Positions 1 through 10,000 of a DNA stretch of 64,000 nucleotides are shown one piece after another. Each line of letters opens with the position of its first letter. The stretch's first letter is position 1. The translations under genes were made by a program, and so were the position numbers. Source of the DNA: Asinibacterium sp. OR53. GTDB taxonomy: Bacteria; Bacteroidota; Bacteroidia; Chitinophagales; Chitinophagaceae. The notes beneath the pieces are model-generated. The model was not told the DNA's origin. It was given only the letters and a program-made list of their open reading frames with translations, and made no database searches. The stretch spans positions 2,068,501 through 2,132,500 of the forward strand of contig NZ_KI911562.1 in NCBI RefSeq assembly GCF_000515315.1, in the 5' to 3' direction.

Positions 1-2
1 AT

Positions 3-572
3 TATCGTAGCGGTGGCATCAGGCTTTTGTATGAAAGCAAAACAGAAAGTATAGAAGGTGTAAAAGAAGGAATATTACTGGAAGCAGGTTTTGATACAGT
101 AACCCCTAACAGCAACCTCACAATAAGTTCCTGGGCTTATGATGAAGCTGCCGGTAATGGTGGTATAAAAATCAATGATAACCGGGCGGTGGACATTACC
201 TGCTACCACCCCGGTTATACTTTTGTAGAGAAGTTGCAAACTATTGCAACAAAATTTCGTCAGGAACAGGAAGACAACACAGAACGGCCCAATTATATGC
301 GGCAGTACTATGATGTGGCCTGCCTGTTAAAAAATGAACAGGTGCAACAATTTATTGACACGGAAGAATACAAGGCCCATAAAAAGAAACGGTTTCCTGC
401 AAAAGATTTTGCTATACCGGTTGCAGAAAATCAGGCTTTTCTTTTATCTGATGCTGTACTAAGGGATGCATTTAAGAAGCGATATGAAAAAACAAATAAG
501 CTTTACTACAAAGGCCAGATACCTTTTGATGAAATAATGAATATCATTCAAACAAATATTGGAAAGTTATAG
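3..572 (+). CDS. AbiEii/AbiGii-type nucleotidyltransferase toxin, C-terminal part (5' end outside window)
   Basis: The reading frame is open to the left edge, so this is a partial gene; its true start lies outside the window. The residues resemble the C-terminal half of AbiEii/AbiGii toxins, the nucleotidyltransferase-like toxin of type IV abortive-infection systems. Recognisable parts are a short segment with VDITCYHP, the FVEKLQTIATKFRQ helix and a conserved NYMRQYYDVACLL helix. The catalytic N-terminal nucleotidyltransferase motif would be upstream and cannot be seen, nor can a partner AbiEi antitoxin. The gene ends one base before the convergent traJ stop, with no room for a terminator. 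It is probably cargo inserted beside the tra operon. Family is fairly sure; activity is unknown. Confidence 0.75.
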   Translation, partial: YRSGGIRLLYESKTESIEGVKEGILLEAGFDTVTPNSNLTISSWAYDEAAGNGGIKINDNRAVDITCYHPGYTFVEKLQTIATKFRQEQEDNTERPNYMRQYYDVACLLKNEQVQQFIDTEEYKAHKKKRFPAKDFAIPVAENQAFLLSDAVLRDAFKKRYEKTNKLYYKGQIPFDEIMNIIQTNIGKL

Positions 573-1772
573 TTATGTTTTGCCACTCAGTTTATCTTTC
601 ATATAATTACTTCCGCTACCGTTATTACCTTCTTTAAAATATCCTTGTGATGCGCCTGCATCGGCCATACTATTGGCAATTTTATTATACCCACCACCCA
701 GTGCATCCCTTGTCATAGAAGCGCCGCCTGCAGCTACAGTACGGGCAGAAGTGCTCATCATATTGGTTACCTTATACAACAGTGTATTGCCGCCACCGGC
801 ATGAATGATATAATTGGCAACCGATGGAACGGTAAAGTAACCGATGATGCCGATAATCATGAAAATTAAATAAGCTGTATCTGTTGTGCTGAAAAAGGTA
901 TCTCCGTTTGTTGCTATCTGCTGCAAATCTTCCTTCAGCATATTCTCTTGAATTTTACCCATAATGCCGCCAAAGATATTTGCAACTGGTAACCATAAAA
1001 AAATATTTAGATAACGGGCTATCCAAACAGTAAGTGTATGCTGAAAACCATCAAACACAGCAATGCCAAAGACCAAAGGCCCAAGTATTGCCAATACAAT
1101 TAAATAAAACGTCCGGATGGTATTTATACAAAGTGCAGCAGCTTCAAAAAGTACTTTAAGTACTTCACTCATCCATTGTTTAATGGAATTACGAAAATTA
1201 TAAGAGAATTTGGAGAAAGCAAACTTAATATCGTTGCCAATGCTTTTCAGCCAGCCTTCTTTTTTATCAGCGTAGTGATACTTATACCATTTGTCTCTGT
1301 CACCGGAGCCATTTGGTCCAACATACATTTGCCAGTAAGCTGTTTTCTTTATGGCTTCTTCTTTCATCTCCAGCAGCTTTGCAACGGCTTTATCTGAGTC
1401 GGTTACCATTGCTGCAGTGGCGGTAACTGTGGGCTTCATTACCCCGTTAATCATAGCAATAACTGATGGAAAGATTAATACTGCGAAGCCCAGCACAAAT
1501 GGCCGGAACAAAGGATAAAAGTCCACAGGTTCCGCTCTTGCAATATGCCCCCACACCCTCGATGCAATATACCAGGTAGCGGCAAAGCCGGCAATACCTC
1601 TGCCAACGCCAATTAAACGGCTGCAAAGTGGCATCATATCATCATACAACTTCTCCAGCACTTCATGCAGGCTGCGAATGCGGTTTGCCATTCCCTGGGC
1701 CTCTGCTAAATGGGGAATCAGCAACACTACGATTGCTATGCAAACAACTCTTACACACATTTTCATACTCAC
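573..1772 (-). CDS. traJ: Conjugative transposon protein TraJ
   Basis: A 399-aa inner-membrane protein of the Bacteroidota-type conjugation machinery. It starts with a signal peptide ending near LAEAQG. Several hydrophobic segments follow: residues about 60-110 (FAATWYIASRVWG, FVLGFAVLIFPSVIAMING), about 205-265 (LFEAAALCINTIRTFYLIVLAILGPL) and about 300-325 (AYLIFMIIGIIGYF). A Gly/Ser-rich C-terminal tail ends the protein. This layout and the TraI-TraJ neighbourhood match TraJ, thought to be the VirB6-like channel component. It is the last tra gene of the minus-strand operon here; traK and later genes are not in the window. An in-frame alternative start lies two codons downstream (MKMCVRVV). 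It ends against the convergent toxin gene. Confidence 0.88.
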   Translation of the reverse strand: MSMKMCVRVVCIAIVVLLIPHLAEAQGMANRIRSLHEVLEKLYDDMMPLCSRLIGVGRGIAGFAATWYIASRVWGHIARAEPVDFYPLFRPFVLGFAVLIFPSVIAMINGVMKPTVTATAAMVTDSDKAVAKLLEMKEEAIKKTAYWQMYVGPNGSGDRDKWYKYHYADKKEGWLKSIGNDIKFAFSKFSYNFRNSIKQWMSEVLKVLFEAAALCINTIRTFYLIVLAILGPLVFGIAVFDGFQHTLTVWIARYLNIFLWLPVANIFGGIMGKIQENMLKEDLQQIATNGDTFFSTTDTAYLIFMIIGIIGYFTVPSVANYIIHAGGGNTLLYKVTNMMSTSARTVAAGGASMTRDALGGGYNKIANSMADAGASQGYFKEGNNGSGSNYMKDKLSGKT

Positions 1773-1795
1773 AACTTTAAAAGTAAATAACCATT

Positions 1796-2422
1796 TTATC
1801 TATTCAATCCGAACAGTTTTCGTGACATCTCAATCTGCGCCTGTTCCGATTTTCGCTGAAGGGAAAGCATATTTGTATTGTTGGTAAAGTCTTTCAGAAA
1901 GGAATACTGGTCTTCTACAGCCAGGTATATCTTATCAATGGCCTGCAACCGTTCATCATCACTCATTCGCAGCTTTCCTGATGTAATGACCATAGATAGT
2001 TCATCAAGACTTTTTAAACTCTCATTAAACAGGTTACCATACACTTTGCCGAGATAATCAATTTCATCAACGGTAAACTGCTTTTCTTCTTTAAACCTAT
2101 TAAAGGCAAGTTTGTATTCTTTAGATATCCGAAGCTGATAGCTGATAATATCCGCAATACGTTTATATTTTTTAACCGCAGGGCTTACCTGCATCAAGCC
2201 ATCTAAAAAGGTTTTATGCAGGTTAAAATTTCCTTGCGATATATCTTTAACAGCAGTATATCCTTTAAAAATGATTTGGTAACCATTTTTCATGTTCTTT
2301 AAAATCTTTTTAAACTGCGCCAGCTTTTCAATGTTAAGCAACAGTTGCTGCACTTCATCGCTTTGTGCATTTAGTTGAACACTCATGCTGCACATAATCA
2401 TAATCACAATCAGTTTTTTCAT
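1796..2422 (-). CDS. TraI-like secreted conjugation protein, third paralogue
   Basis: A 208-aa protein with a signal peptide (cut near QLNAQ) and a mostly alpha-helical body. It shares a pattern with the two upstream proteins: a Y/K-rich segment with ADIISYQ, an FTVDEIDYLGKVY segment, LKSLDEL, MSDDERLQAID and a final LSLQRKSE. TraI-like proteins of this type sit directly before TraJ in Bacteroidota tra operons and are periplasmic transfer-apparatus components. Some databases label relatives as TerB-like tellurite resistance proteins, probably a misnomer here. It overlaps the preceding paralogue by four bases (ATGA), so the two are translationally coupled. Exact role unknown. Confidence 0.7.
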   Translation of the reverse strand: MKKLIVIMIMCSMSVQLNAQSDEVQQLLLNIEKLAQFKKILKNMKNGYQIIFKGYTAVKDISQGNFNLHKTFLDGLMQVSPAVKKYKRIADIISYQLRISKEYKLAFNRFKEEKQFTVDEIDYLGKVYGNLFNESLKSLDELSMVITSGKLRMSDDERLQAIDKIYLAVEDQYSFLKDFTNNTNMLSLQRKSEQAQIEMSRKLFGLNR

Positions 2423-3063
2423 TTTATTCCATTTATAAGTTTAGAACGGTTTATTTCCATCTGCTCTCCCAATCGCTGTACGGCCAGTATGCCCATATCG
2501 TCACTAAAGGAGCAGGCAAAGGAATATTTATCCTGTACATCGGCATATAAACTATCAATCCGTTTCAGCCTTTCATCATCTTTCATTTCCAAATTGCCCG
2601 ATGTTGTAACCAATATTAATTCATCCACAGTTTTTATACATTCATCCAGGAGGTTATCAAATACCTGTTTACAATAATCAACTTCAGTTTCTGTAAACTG
2701 TTTTGTTTCCTTTATTTGCTGCAGGGTCATTTTTGTTTGCTTGATGATTTTTACCTGGTAAGCAATTATATCCGCCACTTTAGCATACCTGCGGATAGCA
2801 GGATTTACATTTTTGAGCCGGTTAAAGAAATCCCGGTGCAGGTTGAGGTCCCCGTTTTTAATGTTGCGGATAGTATTTATTCCACTGGTTACAACGGTGT
2901 AACCTTTTTTTGCATAGCCAATATAAACCTGCAATGCGGCAATTTGTTGGAGCAGATATTTCTTTTGGGTTGACTTTTGATTAAGCCATTCATCTGTGGT
3001 TTGTGCATTTGATGAATGAAAGGCAAACAAGCCTACTGTTACCAATATCATTATTTTCTTCAT
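2419..3063 (-). CDS. TraI-like secreted conjugation protein, second paralogue
   Basis: A 214-aa protein with a signal peptide ending near SSNAQT. It has the same core blocks as its neighbours: VADIIAYQVK, FTETEVDYCKQVF, CIKTVDEL, MKDDERLKRID and LAVQRLGEQ. It is more similar in length and block spacing to the downstream copy than to the upstream one. Two cysteines appear in the C-terminal half (DYCKQ, FACSF), absent from the other two copies. It lies 34 bp downstream of the first paralogue and overlaps the third by four bases. It is probably a periplasmic component of the conjugation apparatus. Confidence 0.7.
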   Translation of the reverse strand: MKKIMILVTVGLFAFHSSNAQTTDEWLNQKSTQKKYLLQQIAALQVYIGYAKKGYTVVTSGINTIRNIKNGDLNLHRDFFNRLKNVNPAIRRYAKVADIIAYQVKIIKQTKMTLQQIKETKQFTETEVDYCKQVFDNLLDECIKTVDELILVTTSGNLEMKDDERLKRIDSLYADVQDKYSFACSFSDDMGILAVQRLGEQMEINRSKLINGIK

Positions 3064-3097
3064 ACTTCACATTTTCACTCTTCACAATATTTTTGGG

Positions 3098-3778
3098 CTA
3101 ACGGCTTAAACCGTACAGTCTTTTTACATATTCAATCTCTCCCAACTCATTTGCCCGTTGAATACTCAGCATCTTATTCTGATTATTGAAATCTTTTAAA
3201 TCAACGTACTGCTGCTCCAGGTTATCCGAAACTGTATTGATAATTTCCAGCCGCTTTGCATCACTCATTTGTGTGGTAAAGGCATTTACCACTAAAAACA
3301 ACTGGTCAATGCTTTTCAGGCTTTCATCCATCATGCCGGAATAGATGTTGTACATATAATCCAACTCTTCGGCAGTAAAGTTTTTATCTTGCTTAAAAAT
3401 TGCCCAGGCGCCTTTATATTCGTTCACCATCTGCACCTGCCTTTCAATAATATCCTTTACCCGTTTGTAATAAGCCAGTGCAGCTTTTACTTTCCACAGT
3501 TCCTTAAAATAGTCGTCATACAATTTCCGCTGCTTCTCTACCCAATCTTTAATCTCATTCAGTTTTAACTGGCTCATCTTATTCTCCAGTGTTTTTTGGG
3601 CGTTTTGCAGCCAGATAGTTTTATTCTGCAGCCGCTGCATCTGAAGGTCGAGAGCTTTAATTACTTTTTTAACTGCTGCCTTAATAATGTCCACAATAGG
3701 AATTTGTGCTTTAGTTTCCTGTATTGGCAAAAACATACAGCACATGCTCAACCCCACGACTGCCAATATTTTTTTCAT
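3098..3778 (-). CDS. traI: Conjugal transfer protein TraI-like, first paralogue
   Basis: A 226-aa secreted protein with a signal peptide ending near ETKAQI. The mature part is highly helical, with coiled-coil character at about residues 45-90 (LQMQRLQNKTIWLQNAQKTL). Then come VKDIIERQVQ, FTAEELDYMYNIY, LKSIDQLFLV, MSDAKRLEIIN and LSIQRANELGE. This matches the TraI proteins of Chitinophagaceae and Flavobacteriia conjugative elements, which precede TraJ. It is the most canonical of the three tandem copies. The gene lies 6 bp downstream of the lipoprotein gene, so it belongs to the same operon. Confidence 0.78.
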   Translation of the reverse strand: MKKILAVVGLSMCCMFLPIQETKAQIPIVDIIKAAVKKVIKALDLQMQRLQNKTIWLQNAQKTLENKMSQLKLNEIKDWVEKQRKLYDDYFKELWKVKAALAYYKRVKDIIERQVQMVNEYKGAWAIFKQDKNFTAEELDYMYNIYSGMMDESLKSIDQLFLVVNAFTTQMSDAKRLEIINTVSDNLEQQYVDLKDFNNQNKMLSIQRANELGEIEYVKRLYGLSR

Positions 3779-3784
3779 AATTCT

Positions 3785-4165
3785 CTATTTTATTTTTTTA
3801 AACTTATTGGTTCCATCAAATAGTGCTTTCTCCTTTATATCAAATGAATAATGGTCTAAAGTTTCTGCCTCTTCCAGCAATTTTGTTTCAGCATTGTAAA
3901 TTCCTGATGTTTCTTTCACTTTATATTCAGGAACATTGGCTTCGCCTTCTACCTGGCGGATATAATGCCAACGGTTCTGGATTTTATATTCTTTTGCCGA
4001 TTGATTTTGAAGAGAAATTACAAGAGTGTCAAACTCTTTTCCGAATTCATTTTGCCCGGCTCTTACATAGGTGCCGGGTATAAATTCCATAATTTCATCT
4101 TTGCCTTTTGTATTACATCCGGCAATAAAAAATGTAGTGAGGAAAATGAGCAATACTGTTTTCAT
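3785..4165 (-). CDS. Small lipoprotein of the tra operon
   Basis: The protein from the ATG at 4165 is 126 aa and begins with a lipoprotein signal: MKTVLLIFLTTFFIAGC, the Cys being the lipidated residue. A longer in-frame start ten codons upstream would put residues before the signal peptide, so the shorter form was chosen. The mature part has no recognised domain. It contains a polar beta-rich segment around YVRAGQNEFGKEFDTLVISLQ, then WHYIRQVEG. Small lipoproteins in this position are common between TraG and TraI in Bacteroidota tra operons and may stabilise the apparatus or act in exclusion; that role is inference. Confidence 0.65.
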   Translation of the reverse strand: MKTVLLIFLTTFFIAGCNTKGKDEIMEFIPGTYVRAGQNEFGKEFDTLVISLQNQSAKEYKIQNRWHYIRQVEGEANVPEYKVKETSGIYNAETKLLEEAETLDHYSFDIKEKALFDGTNKFKKIK

Positions 4166-4169
4166 ACTA

Positions 4170-6614
4170 TCAGTTTTTAAAGTGAATAATCTCATCTGCT
4201 AAAGCCTTAATCCCCTTTTCAATATCCCCGCCAAACTTTGCAGCATAAGCCTGTACTTTCACTTTTTCCTTTTCCTCAGTTGTGTAAGCCAGGTACTCTT
4301 CCGGCGATACTTCTGTACGATAGACTTTGCTTAACACCCCACCCAAAGAAATAAAGACCTCTTTGTATTTTTTTGTCGGGTCATTGGCTTTATTTATAGA
4401 CAATACCAATGCTTTTTCTTTTTCTGTTAGCCCAAGCAATTCCTGTATCTGGTCAAATTTGTTTTGATACTTGCTTTGGTCTAACAGTATTTTACAATCG
4501 CTGTTATTAATAATTGCCTGCTTTACTACAGGCGAACTGATAATGTCTTCTACTTCCTGTGTTACCACAATAGCTTCACCAAAGAACTTTCGCACTGTTT
4601 TAAAAAGATACTTTATATACTCAGCCATTCCTTCTTTTGCAATTGCTTTCCAGGCTTCCTCAATCAGTATCATCTTGCGGATGCCTTTCAGCTTTCTCAT
4701 TTTGGAAATAAATACTTCCATAATGATAATGGTTACCACCGGGAACAAAATCGGATGGTCTTTGATATTATCTAATTCAAATACTATAAACCGTTGCTGC
4801 AGCAAATCCAGGTTTTCTTTTGCATTCAGCAGGTAATCAAACTCACCACCTTTGTAATATGGCCGCAGTACATACAAAAAATTGGACACATCAAAATCTT
4901 TATCTTTTACATTGTCGCCTTTGAGCACAATTACAAATTCTTCTTTCAGAAAATCATAAAAACTGTCAAAGCAGGGAAAAATGTTTGTGTCATTCTCAAC
5001 TTTCTCAAAATATAATTGTAACGCATTTGAAAGAGCTACATATTCACTGCGGTTAAAGGTTTCATTATCTTTTTTCCAAAGGGCCAATAACAATGTCTTG
5101 ATGCTTTCCTTCTTTTCCGTATCAAGGATATCGCCTTCACCAATATAAAATGGGTTAAACTTTATAGGCTTGGTTTCAGAGTAAGTGAAATAATACCCAT
5201 TCACCATATCACACAAACCCTTGTAGCTATGGCCCACATCTACCAGCACAATATGTGTGCCTTTTTCATAGTAGCTCCTTACCATGTGGTTTGTAAAAAA
5301 GGATTTTCCACTGCCAGACGGGCCCAGGATGAACTTGTTCCTATTGGTGCAGATGCCTTTATCCATCGGTTCATCCGAAATATCCACATGAATAGGCTTG
5401 CCGCTAAGCCGGTCGCCAAGCCGAATGCCGATGGGGCTGACAGAAGAACGGTAGTTGGTTTCCAAATTGAAGAAACAACAGGCCTGTGGGCTAAACGTAT
5501 CGAAAGTATCATTCATGGGAAAGTCGGCAGCATTGCCGGGGATGCCTGCCCAATAGATTTGAGCTGAACCTTCAGTTTCTAATTTAGGTGTAGCATCCAT
5601 TTGCGTAAGTGCTGAAGAACACAAGTTTCTGATGTTTTTCAATTCTTCTTTGTTATCTGTCCATGCCAGTAAATTAAAATGAGCCTTAACTGGTAACCTC
5701 TGCTCACTGATAGCTTCATTCAAAAAATCGTCTGTCGCCTGTTTGCTGATGGCATTCTCCCGGCTATAAGCAGAAAGTGATTGCAACCGCAATCTTTTAC
5801 TTTCTAATTTCTGCATTGTTTTCTGTACATCCTCAATAAATACATACTGGTTATAGATGTGATTGCAAGAAAGCAACTGGCCGATGGGTGAAGCAAAGCC
5901 TACACTGAACTTTGTTTTATCTGTTGAATATCTATCATAGTTTATTCTTGAGCCGCATAAAGCAGGAACAAATTCAGCATCGGCCATTGTATAAAGCTGG
6001 CAATGATTTTCACCAATCTTCCATTCAGGTTTAAATTCAATATCTCTCAGCAGAACTGAATCATTACCTAAGTTGAGATAATGAAGTATAGAATCAGCCA
6101 GTGAGTTATTTTCAATTTGCCTCATGCTGATAAAACCACTGTCGGTTAATATTTTTTGAAACTGCCCGACATGGTTCATAAAATCATGGAAGTGCTTTGG
6201 CTGCAATGTTTCTTCCGGTACAATTGTTCTTCTTAGTAAGCTGCTGAAAATAGAAGATGCGTTTTTTCTGTTAGCTGGCTTCTTAGTTAGCATGATGTAG
6301 CAGCGATGGTCTAAGTAAGGCCGTTCATTAAAGAAACGGTCGCTGCTCCGGGTAAGAAAACTATTGTCTTCCTGAACAAATGAAGGTTTATACTTTGCTT
6401 CGGTAAACCAATCTTGTTTATGCAACACTGTATTTACCGGCAATACTTTTATTGCCTTTATCCAGGCATGATGAAAAGCTTCGTATTCGTCATTGCTCAT
6501 TGTAAACAGTTCGGGCAACTGCACTTCAAATACAACTGTTACATCACCCATTTTGGAAAGGATGGCATTATTTTCAATAGCATAAACCGGCAATATATCA
6601 TTCAGATTTTTCAT
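4170..6614 (-). CDS. traG: TraG family conjugation ATPase (VirB4-like)
   Basis: An 814-aa cytoplasmic ATPase that powers the type IV secretion-like channel. The Walker A motif GPSGSGKS is at about residue 430. Walker B is near residue 648 (MILIEEAW), followed by the VTQEVEDI sensor region. The length fits Bacteroidota TraG. The start at 6614 overlaps the end of traF by 17 bases, typical for these operons. The N-terminal 400 residues correspond to the usual VirB4/TraC N-domain (MGDVTVVFEVQLPELF at residues 22-37). All nucleotide-binding motifs are intact, so it should be functional. Confidence 0.92.
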   Translation of the reverse strand: MKNLNDILPVYAIENNAILSKMGDVTVVFEVQLPELFTMSNDEYEAFHHAWIKAIKVLPVNTVLHKQDWFTEAKYKPSFVQEDNSFLTRSSDRFFNERPYLDHRCYIMLTKKPANRKNASSIFSSLLRRTIVPEETLQPKHFHDFMNHVGQFQKILTDSGFISMRQIENNSLADSILHYLNLGNDSVLLRDIEFKPEWKIGENHCQLYTMADAEFVPALCGSRINYDRYSTDKTKFSVGFASPIGQLLSCNHIYNQYVFIEDVQKTMQKLESKRLRLQSLSAYSRENAISKQATDDFLNEAISEQRLPVKAHFNLLAWTDNKEELKNIRNLCSSALTQMDATPKLETEGSAQIYWAGIPGNAADFPMNDTFDTFSPQACCFFNLETNYRSSVSPIGIRLGDRLSGKPIHVDISDEPMDKGICTNRNKFILGPSGSGKSFFTNHMVRSYYEKGTHIVLVDVGHSYKGLCDMVNGYYFTYSETKPIKFNPFYIGEGDILDTEKKESIKTLLLALWKKDNETFNRSEYVALSNALQLYFEKVENDTNIFPCFDSFYDFLKEEFVIVLKGDNVKDKDFDVSNFLYVLRPYYKGGEFDYLLNAKENLDLLQQRFIVFELDNIKDHPILFPVVTIIIMEVFISKMRKLKGIRKMILIEEAWKAIAKEGMAEYIKYLFKTVRKFFGEAIVVTQEVEDIISSPVVKQAIINNSDCKILLDQSKYQNKFDQIQELLGLTEKEKALVLSINKANDPTKKYKEVFISLGGVLSKVYRTEVSPEEYLAYTTEEKEKVKVQAYAAKFGGDIEKGIKALADEIIHFKN

Positions 6615-6933
6615 TCAGCAACATCTTTTTCAGTTTCACTTTTGAATAACTCTTTATCACATCCGGTACTGAGCGGCGGGCAGTCTTTTTCATCATACCA
6701 TATTCACCATAAGTCCGGCTGAGTTTATAGATACGCATAAATAAGGCGGTAGTAAGTACAGCAATAAAAGGGAGACAAAAGAAGATACCCAGGCCGCTGA
6801 TGTAGAGTATTGCAAAAAGTATCAGCAACACTACTAAGCCGCCACCCAGGTACCAGATATATTGGGCTTTCAAGCCCTTGAACTCAATACTGCGGTTAAT
6901 GCCTTTGTTGATTTGATATACGGAGTTTGACAT
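6598..6933 (-). CDS. traF: Conjugative transposon protein TraF (DUF4133)
   Basis: A 111-aa membrane protein with two adjacent hydrophobic segments at about residues 27-65 (YIWYLGGGLVVLLILFAILYI, then FFCLPFIAVLTTALF). It opens with VYQINKGINRSIEFKGLKAQY, a pattern characteristic of DUF4133/TraF. It is VirB3-like and always precedes TraG in these elements, as here. The start codon is clear, with an AT-rich leader. The 79-bp gap upstream, before the methylase-helicase stop, contains an 11-mer shared with another promoter region (see findings). Confidence 0.88.
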   Translation of the reverse strand: MSNSVYQINKGINRSIEFKGLKAQYIWYLGGGLVVLLILFAILYISGLGIFFCLPFIAVLTTALFMRIYKLSRTYGEYGMMKKTARRSVPDVIKSYSKVKLKKMLLNEKSE

Positions 6934-7012
6934 GATTATTTAAAGAACAAATGCAGCAAATAGTTTTCCAAAATATAATTAAGGCAGGTAAGTAAGGTAG
7001 GACTACGGGGGT

Positions 7013-10000
7013 TCAAATCCTCATACCCTTTACTTTGACATCTTCCGTTTTTTTCTTTGGTAACAGGCTTTTATTATTTTTTGGTGTGTCAGGGTCCATT
7101 TTCACGACCGGGGTTTCAGGGGTTGTATCAGTAATATCATGCTGTTTAATCTGGTTGGCCTGTATCTTAATACTAATCTCTCTTTCCAATCTGGAAACAT
7201 CTTTCTTCAATTGTGCCAGTTCATCTTCCTTATCAAATGGTTTTGTCACAATCTTCTCCAGCATTGGAATATTTTGATTTAGTTCGTTGAGTTCTTTTTG
7301 ATATTTTTCTTTCAATGAATCAACCCGGTCAATAGCATTTAAAAAATACCGGGCAGCCAGCTTTGGATTATCAATATTAATATGACCCTGGTTCCATGAA
7401 TACTTAATACCACTCTTTTTACTTTCAGCATAAAACACATTGCTGTATTTGTATTCAAACATGCCTTTGTCTTCGTAGGTTTCTTTTTGCCTGCGGATAA
7501 ATAAACCAAAGCCATACAGTTCTCCAATCTTTTTATTATCATCTTCGCCAATATCAGGTTTCCAGGCTGTGTAGAGACGGATTAAATGGTTGCCGATAGT
7601 TTCTGAATCTGTACTATTTAGACCGTCAAGGCGAACAGGATTAATTTTAATTCCGTCTTTATCGTACTGCAGCTGACTTTTGTATTGCTTTTCATCTATA
7701 CTCAGTTTCTCTAATGTTTGAAACGTTTTACCTTTTTCTTCCTGCAGATTTTCTAATTTAAACCTTGACCGAAATGTTTCTTTATGGTGGGCATTGCGTA
7801 AACTTTCTAAAACCGCTATCTTCTTTTCCATTTTTGATTTTTCCAGCAGCGTTGTATCACCTGATAAAATGGCAATGTACTCAGAAAAATTCATGCCGCT
7901 TTTTTCATCAATACTTCCTTCATCAATCGTTCTTACGTTCAGTTCGCAGTTTTTCATCTGGCTGATAAAGGTTTGTTTATTCTTCAAGAGGTTGAATTTG
8001 TAATTGTCTAACGATTGCTCAACAGCATAAATAAAATTCTTCACCTTGTTATTATAAAATTCTTTGGCAACAATGTTTCCCTGCCTGGCGCCACGACCGT
8101 CCCTTTGTTCCAGTTCAGATGGTTTCCAGGGAATATCCAAATGGTGCATGGCAACTACCTTCGCTTGTACGTTTAATCCTGTGCCTGCTTTTTCCGTACT
8201 GCCCAATAAAATCCTGATGTCACCATTGTTCATCTTTCGGAATAGTTCCGGCTTTTGCTTATCTGTCCAGTCGTGAATGAAAGTGATATGATTTGCATTG
8301 ACTTTAAAATCAGTAATAAGCTTTTCTTTAAGGGCATCATAGATATTAAATTCATTAGGTTTGGGTGTACCAATATCGCAGAAGATAATTTGAGTGCCTT
8401 TGTGGTCTTTACTTTGCTCATATATCTCTGCAGCCTTCCTGGCACAAACGTTTATTTTATTATTTGGATGGTCGCTGTATTTACCGGAGTCAATCAGCCG
8501 CATATCAGCCGCCATCTTTTTTGCGTAGTTCGTTGCAATCAGCATACGGCCTTTGTCTTCTTCATCATTGAGTCTTGGCCTGCCAATTAATTCACCATTA
8601 CCTGTTTTAGCAAACTGCATCAATAGTTTTGTAAATTCCTGTTGCTCTGGTGTTGGTGGAATATTGATTAACTGCTCATCAATTTCCGGTTTATCAAGGT
8701 TAATATGTTTGGCTGTTTTATAATCAGTAATCTCATTATAAAACAACGCCAGTTCCGGCACTTTTATAAAATGCCTGAACCTTTCTTTCGCAATAATTTC
8801 ATTGGTAACAGAAAATTCAAAGTCGGTTGTCTTTTTTGCAAACACAGCAGCCCAGGCATCAAAGTTTTCAATCCGCTGCCGTTCCATTTCTTTTGGCCGC
8901 AGATACTTAAAGAGCAGGTACATTTCTGTAAGGCTGTTACTAATTGGTGTGCCTGATAAAAAAGTAACACACAAGTCACTGTTAAATCTTGTTTGCAATT
9001 CCCGAACAGCAAACAGCATATTTAATGCTTTCTGGCTTCCTTCTTTATTGCCCAACCCGGCTACCCGGTCATGCCTTGTGGTGTAGGTAAGATTTTTATA
9101 CTTGTGTGCTTCATCTACAAATAAATGGTCAATACCCAATTCCAGAAAGGTGACACCTGCATCTTTCTTTTCTTCAATACCTTTTCGTAATTCCTGAAGT
9201 TTAACCCCAAGATTTGTTTTGCGGATTTCCAGACCTTTCAGCATTCGTCTGCTAATCTCACCACCCGTTTCTTTTATTGTATGCAAATCCCTTTCTACAT
9301 TACTAAGTTCTGCTTCAAATATTTGCTTTTGTATTTCCGGGCTTTGGGGAATTTTTCCAAACTGGTCATGCGTAAGAATAATGCAATCCCAATTATTGTT
9401 TTTGATTTCATTAAATAATCGAAGTCGTTTGGCCGGAGTAAAATCATTTTCGTCAGGAGCCAATACTCTTGCATTGGGGTATGCTTTTCTGTAAGTTTCT
9501 GCAATCTGGCGCACATTCGCTTTGAGTGCAAGTATCATTGGCTTGTTTACAATCTTCAGCCGTTTCATTTCATGTGAAGCAACTACCATCGTCAATGTCT
9601 TTCCCAAACCAACTTCATGGTCTATCAATGCACCCCTGTTTTGTACAATGCGCCAAACAGAGTTTTTTTGTGAGCTGTACAAATCATCAATGTTCAATCT
9701 TTTTTTATCCAATCCGGGAAACTGCAAATGAGTTCCATCATATTCTCTCAACACATAGCAATTGAACGTATCGTTATATAGGGTCTCTAATTCCTTTTTG
9801 TCATTCGCCGGTAACTCTTTTAACCAATCAATAAAGCCGTTGCGTATAGATTCTATTTTTTGATGTGCTAATTGAATAGCCTCACTATCCGGCACACGGG
9901 TGCTTTTGCCAGCTACCTCAATTTCATAAGAATAGAACGGCGTAGTATTTTCTAAAGCATATTCCAATAAGGCATCGCCATAAGTTGGGCGGCCGGATTT

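Noticed and set aside
7007..7022. T-arm-like sequence with GGTTCAAATCC
   Set aside because: A tRNA-type T-loop is seen, but the fifth stem pair fails, and no anticodon arm or acceptor stem could be found around it. It overlaps the methylase-helicase stop. Probably chance.
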